Shown: positions 59,466 to 64,000 of the stretch, piece after piece
Layout: each line of letters begins with the position of its first letter
Numbering within the stretch: the stretch's first letter is position 1
Source: Neospora caninum Liverpool
Lineage: Eukaryota; Apicomplexa; Conoidasida; Eucoccidiorida; Sarcocystidae
DNA: 64,000 bases
Reading direction: 5' to 3'
Assembly: GCF_000208865.1 (NCBI RefSeq)
Contig: NC_018398.1
Span: 2,666,001-2,730,000, forward strand
Notes under the pieces: generated by a model
The model's database searches: none
What the model saw: the letters and a program-made list of their open reading frames with translations, nothing else
Told to the model about the DNA's origin: nothing
Position numbers and translations under genes: made by a program

Positions 59466-62400
59466 ATGGTTCTTCTCATTCTTGCCTTTTCTCTCGCCCT
59501 CGCGGTTCTCGTCGGTTGGGTTCTCCAGCGTCAGTTGCACAGCATCTTTGCAACGGCCATTTCGACGTTCCTTCTCCATCCCGATGGAGAAAAGAAATGC
59601 TCGGCGTCCACTCAGATGGTGGAATCTGGAGGCTGCACTGCAGCTGCAGAGGCAACAGGGAAGAAAGGTGATGTGCCCTGTGTAACTACAAAACCAAGCA
59701 AAGAGGGAAACAATGACACCGAAAAGAACACTCTCATGACATCGCCTGCTGATGAGGAAGAACGTGGAACAAGCGTCGCAGGAGGGGTGCGGATGGTCAC
59801 GTCGATTTCCTCGAGGGAAGAAAACTTGAGAGGGGGGGGAGGAGATGAAGAGAAGACAGGGGACAAAGTGCAGAGCAAGAATTATACAGGGGTGGAAAGA
59901 GAAGAGCGAAACGTGGTGGCAGCTTCCGACTGCTCCGACACTCGAGGGACATCAGCGTTTTCTTCTTCCTCTCAGCAAGCCTTTTCAGGGGGCAACCAGC
60001 AGCAAGAAGAAACACAGGGACATTCTGCTCACAGTGTTGGTAGTCAAACCGGAGAAGCTAAACGAGATCGGAGACATCATAGTGACGTGTTCCCCTCTCC
60101 ACCTTCTTCGCCTCGTCCCTCTTCTCCCCCGGAGGCACCTGTCATCACTCTACTAGCAGATAAAGAGATTGCGTCTCTGACTCCAGCAGAGGAATCTTTT
60201 CTACTGGAACAAGACCGCCGAATGAGAGGCTGTTTCAAGTACGACCGTCCAGAGAGTGTGCCGCCCTCGGCCTCATCTCCGTTTCCTGTGGCATCTTCCC
60301 CGGCTCCTCAGTCGCCTTCTCTCCCTTCCTCTGTCTCTCCTTCCAGTTCTTTGGAGGCCGCTGAATGGAGTTCTGGGCTTGATCCTCCGGCGGATGGAGC
60401 AGTAGATTCGTTCACTGAGGCAGCGCACGGAGCGACAGCGAGAGACAAAGGAAAAGGTGAGGAAGAAGCAGAAGGGAGACGCGTTTCGAGCTTGGACGAT
60501 TCAGTTGAAGCCCGTTCACCTTCCCAGCGGTCAACAAGCGCTGCGCCGTCACCGTCGAATGCGGGAGTTCCTACAGGAAGCGATGAATTCAAGAGCACGG
60601 CTATCGTGGGTGGAGCGTCAGATGCTGGAGCAGAATTTAAGGCAGGTGTTTTTGGAGAAAACGTGAAGTCTTCTCTGTGTCAAAGCGCTCAGGAGGCGGG
60701 AGAGCAAAGGAGGGAAGTCGATGCCATTTCTTACGATGGGGAGAAGGATGAGGCTTTCTCTGTGAAAAAGAGTGAAGGGGCGGCAGAGGCAGGTGGAGTT
60801 TATACGCCGGAACATGAAGATCGTAAGAAGAGCGACGCGAATGAAGACAAGGCGACAGCGCCTCTCTCTGGAGAAGAGGAGAAGGAAAACATCATGAATG
60901 CTGCTAGTGTGCAAGCTGTTGGGGCAGTGCTAGAAGTAGAAGACGACTCCGTAAAACCGGAGGGTAGCGGCTTCCCTGGTGAAGGTGTAGGGGGAGAAGA
61001 AGGGGATGACGAGAGAGAAGACGACGATGAAGAGCATTGCCCGAAAGTAGAAGACTTGGGAGAGGTTTTCCCAGACGAAGAGAAGAAAGGCCCTCCGCGA
61101 GTCGAGGAAGTCGAAGACGAGAAGAAGGATGAAGAAGATCTGGAAGACAAAAGTGCAGCTGAACTGAAGGAACTAGGGAATCGGAAATTTCGGGAAGGCA
61201 AATACGAAGCAGCCATCGATATTTACACGCAGGCACTGGACCGACTGGATGAAGAAGAAGACGACTGGCTGGATGAATTTGACGCAATCATGCAAGACAA
61301 AGAGGACGAGCTGGAGGCAGCTGAGAACGCCCGCTACGAGGGTTCATCAGTTGGCGTGGCACGCCGTAACAGAGAGCAGGAAGCAGAAGAGAGGGAGACG
61401 TTTAAGGATGCGCGAGAGGAAGAGGACGAAGCACATGAGCCAAATAAGGCGACGAACAGCGACGAGGCGAAAGGAACGGAAGAAGCACGGGCGCAGACGG
61501 GAGGTGTACAGGAAGACCCAGAGACAGAGGGCAGCGTCCATAACGGGAACGAACAGAGGGACGAGGAAGAGGAGAAACGCGAGAAGGAAGAGGAGCGACG
61601 GGAGAAGGAAAAAGAGCATTTATTGACTGAGGAAGAATTCCTCGCCTTCAAGGAGGAGAAGGAGAGAGAGCGAGAGGCCAAGGCCCTGGAATTCAACCAG
61701 TTGAGAGCTGTCCTTCTCTCAAACAGGTATATGGCTCGCGTTATACTTCTCGTACCGGGAAGGACCGTGTTCCCGTTTTGCCCATTTTCTTCCTTTCAGT
61801 GTGAGAGGGACGTACGCAACGACTTGAGTCTTACTGTTTGTGTTTGGAATGCCGGTTTGATTCCCTTCCTTCCCCCTCCGTTTCCTTTCTTGTGTGGCCG
61901 TTTTCGCTTCGAGTTCTGTGGGCTTTCCTTTGGTCGTCTGCCCGCTGCATGCCGTGTCCCCACACCTTTTCCTGGAACTGCTTCATCGCCGTTCCCTACT
62001 CGTCTTTTAGTTGCCGGACGAGGTCCGTTCTCCTGACCTCCCAGGCGTGTCCCTCCTTGCTCTTCCGGTGCGCTTTGCGTTTGCGATTTCCCTTGTCTCC
62101 ATTGGTTCAGCATGTTTCCGCTTCTTGTGTCTTTCTCCAGAGCAGCCTGTCACCTGCATGGCAAGTGCTGGGAAGCCGTCATCGCGGACTGCACGGAAGC
62201 GATTCAGTGTAACCCGTCGTATGCAAAGGTAAAAACAGATGCGTGAAGGGCGAACTGTCTTTCGCGGGCGTTTCTTAGGCGTTGCCTTTTTGGGGAAACC
62301 GAGGCGGCACACGTCTAGAAGTGAAGAGTCTCCCGAGTTTCCAGGGGGCTTTTCGGAGTCACGGCCCTGGATCTGATCCCCACAGCGACAGTCGTCTGGT

Positions 62401-63412
62401 TTCAGCCACCGGCGCCGCGTTAGGAGAATGCAGCTGGACAGTCGTTCGGGCACCCTTTGGATGTTGCTTTTGCGCCGTTCGCTGCCGCGATCTCTCAAGC
62501 TCCCTTCCCGTTGCCTTTGTCTTCTGTGTCGCTCTGTCTCTGCTTATTTCCCTATGCGTCTTCCGCCCTATAAAACTGTACCGTGTTTCCAGGCATATCT
62601 ACGACGCTTCACGGCAAACGAAGCTCTGACCAAGTGGCACGACGCAGTCGCCGACATCAACAAGGCTATCGAACTGGACCCGTCTCTCGAGTAGGCAAAA
62701 GGCAATTTCATGCGTCCCACATTTGATGCCCTCAAACCAATCTCTTGATTCGCAGGCATCGGGTTTCAATATCTGCCTTCAAACCTGCGAGTGCCTCCCT
62801 TTCCCGATATATATATATATATATGTATATATAGGTAGATGCAGAGATATGTAGAAGAGAGGAAACTATAGCTCGTTATGTCTGTGTATCTGTGGATTCT
62901 GTGTTTCTGTCAAGCGCCAAAAAAGGTCAAGTGTGCGCCCAGTCAGGGTTCTCAGCATTTTCTTGGTGAGGCGTTGCATGCGTTTGTCACCCATTAAAAC
63001 GTGGGGGATCGTACGAGCCGCCCCCCACCCCCACCCCCCCGCCCCCGTGTGGCATGGGCATGTCCGAGCACGTGTATGCGCATGCTTGTGTCTCCCAAAT
63101 CTGGAGGTGTTGTGTTTCTTGATGAGCAGACCCGCATGCGTTTCTTTAAATCGTGTATGCGTGCGTGTTTCTTCGTGCAGAGCTCGGTACCGAGCCGATC
63201 AGCAGCGAGTTAAGAAGAAGAGCGAGGCGCAGTTCGAAAAGGAGAAAGAGGAGATGATCGGAAAGCTGAAGGATTTCGGCAACTTTGTCCTTGGCAAGGT
63301 CGGCCTTTCTCTGGATAACTTCAAAGTTGAGCAGAATCCTGATACCGGTGCCTACAACATCTCCTTCCAGCAAAACGCACAGCCTCCGGTTGGAACCGCA
63401 GCAAGTCAGTAA
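59466..63412 (+). CDS. TTC1: TTC1-family TPR protein with N-terminal membrane anchor, 4 exons, 892 aa
   Basis: Exons are 59466-61726, 62141-62228, 62593-62690 and 63181-63412; phases close to 893 codons. TTC1 is a three-TPR Hsp70/Hsp90 co-chaperone and adaptor. TPR1 begins near residue 560 (AAELKELGNRKFREGKYEAA), TPR2 is in exon 2 (WEAVIADCTEAIQCNPSYAK) and TPR3 in exon 3 (WHDAVADINKAIELDPSLE). Exon 4 carries the family's C-terminal signature: EEMIGKLKDFGNFVLGKVGL, LDNFKVEQNPDTGAYNISF. The start ATG (VLLILAFSLALAVLVGWVL) gives a membrane segment at residues 2-20, absent from the human protein of about 290 residues. Residues 60-555 are acidic and Ser-rich. A further insert of roughly 150 residues, very rich in Glu/Lys, splits the helices of TPR1 from the helix leading into TPR2. 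Membrane location is inferred. Confidence 0.93.
62805..62834 (+). repeat. (TA)n microsatellite in TTC1 intron
   Basis: An AT run interrupted once by TG, in the third intron of the TTC1-like gene. Confidence 0.88.
63020..63047 (+). repeat. Poly-C-rich tract in TTC1 intron
   Basis: C runs broken by A and G (CCCCCCACCCCCACC type) in the third intron, about 135 bases before the acceptor of exon 4. Confidence 0.85.
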
Positions 63413-64000
63413 CGGAGGACGAGCAGGAGATGGTGAAACGTGGAGACATTTGTGCAAAAAAAGCCGGGGGCAACGGGGGAAAAGCCGGGGTGAAGTCAGA
63501 GTCCATAAAGTGCTCGTGGAGGAGGCTTTCCAGCAGAGGTAGCGGGCGTCCAGGCCTTACCGAGTTGCCCGGTGTAAAGGAAGAGATGCGCAGGACTGCC
63601 TGCGAAAAAGAGGTTGACCTCGACGCGCGTCAGAGGAGAAGGAAGGGAAGACGAAAGCCATTCATGAAGGGATGCGGTGAGCAGGGAACTGGAGAGAGAA
63701 GTGGGGCCAGCGGGCGGAGGCCATCGTTGAACGCTGGAGCAGAGGAGAATGGTCAGAGAGGGAAACAGGAGTGGAGGAAGATAGAGAGAGGAGTGGTAGC
63801 CAGGGCGCTCTCGGGCAATGGCGAGAACTTAAATGGGGTGCACGAGTAGGGGCTCCGAAAATCGAGGCGTTTCCTTGTTCCCGTCTTTTCCGTATCGGCT
63901 GGTCTCCATCAGTTGAGGTGGTTATTCGTCATCTAAACTGTGAGGGAACCAAGAAAGGCAGAACGAACGCTGGCAATTCGTCTTCCTCGACTCTACGCGT
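63413..64000. other. 3' flank of the TTC1-like gene
   Basis: No coding exon recognised. A 139-aa plus-strand ORF (63430-63849) starts 18 bases after the stop, is Arg/Gly/Lys-rich and purine-biased, and is most simply 3' UTR sequence. Confidence 0.5.

Noticed and set aside
1..64000. tRNA, rRNA, CRISPR arrays, bacterial promoters, insertion sequences
   Set aside because: No cloverleaf with A/B boxes, no rRNA core sequence, no spaced direct repeats and no transposase were noticed, and the intron-rich gene structure is eukaryotic.

Overview
The window looks like nuclear DNA of a coccidian apicomplexan, most likely Toxoplasma gondii or a close relative (Hammondia, Neospora). Genes are interrupted by many short GT-AG introns. 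Proteins are inflated by Ser/Pro/Glu-rich low-complexity inserts. Introns carry (TA)n tracts, GCATGC motifs are frequent, and start codons sit in A-rich or ACC contexts. Species assignment is inference. There is no operon logic, no CRISPR array, and I recognise no rRNA or tRNA gene.

Eight protein-coding genes are supported, most with splice phases that close exactly: (1) minus 1087-2886, a 450-aa coiled-coil protein of unknown function; (2) plus 7347-11154, a metallo-beta-lactamase-fold hydrolase; (3) minus 12861-21904, the nuclear exosome exonuclease RRP6/EXOSC10, 11 exons, 1377 aa; (4) minus 24873-32289, a large helical-repeat protein resembling the heptatricopeptide/FASTK-like organellar RNA-binding proteins, with an N-terminal signal-like leader; (5) minus 34519-38134, ALG11, the ER alpha-1,2-mannosyltransferase of N-glycan precursor synthesis; (6) plus 40259-45372, a 588-aa basic, coiled-coil protein of unknown function; (7) minus 47274-52603, a roughly 1394-aa low-complexity protein with a possible PX-like segment; (8) plus 59466-63412, a TTC1-family TPR protein that is unusually membrane-anchored.

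Genes 3, 4 and 5 are tandem on the minus strand, so each intergenic gap holds one gene's promoter and the next gene's 3' UTR. Genes 2/3 and 6/7 converge. Genes 1/2, 5/6 and 7/8 diverge and share promoter regions. The largest gap, 52604-59465, has lower GC and holds only weak ORFs plus what looks like the remains of a small membrane-protein gene.

The genes do not form one pathway: they cover RNA decay, probable organellar RNA handling, ER glycosylation, chaperone/TPR function and unknowns. The points most worth following are an in-frame TAA inside an otherwise continuous exon of the helical-repeat gene, that protein's apicoplast-like leader, the anchored and expanded TTC1 protein, an 18-bp perfect hairpin inside ALG11 coding sequence, and the decayed gene near 54.0-54.4 kb.
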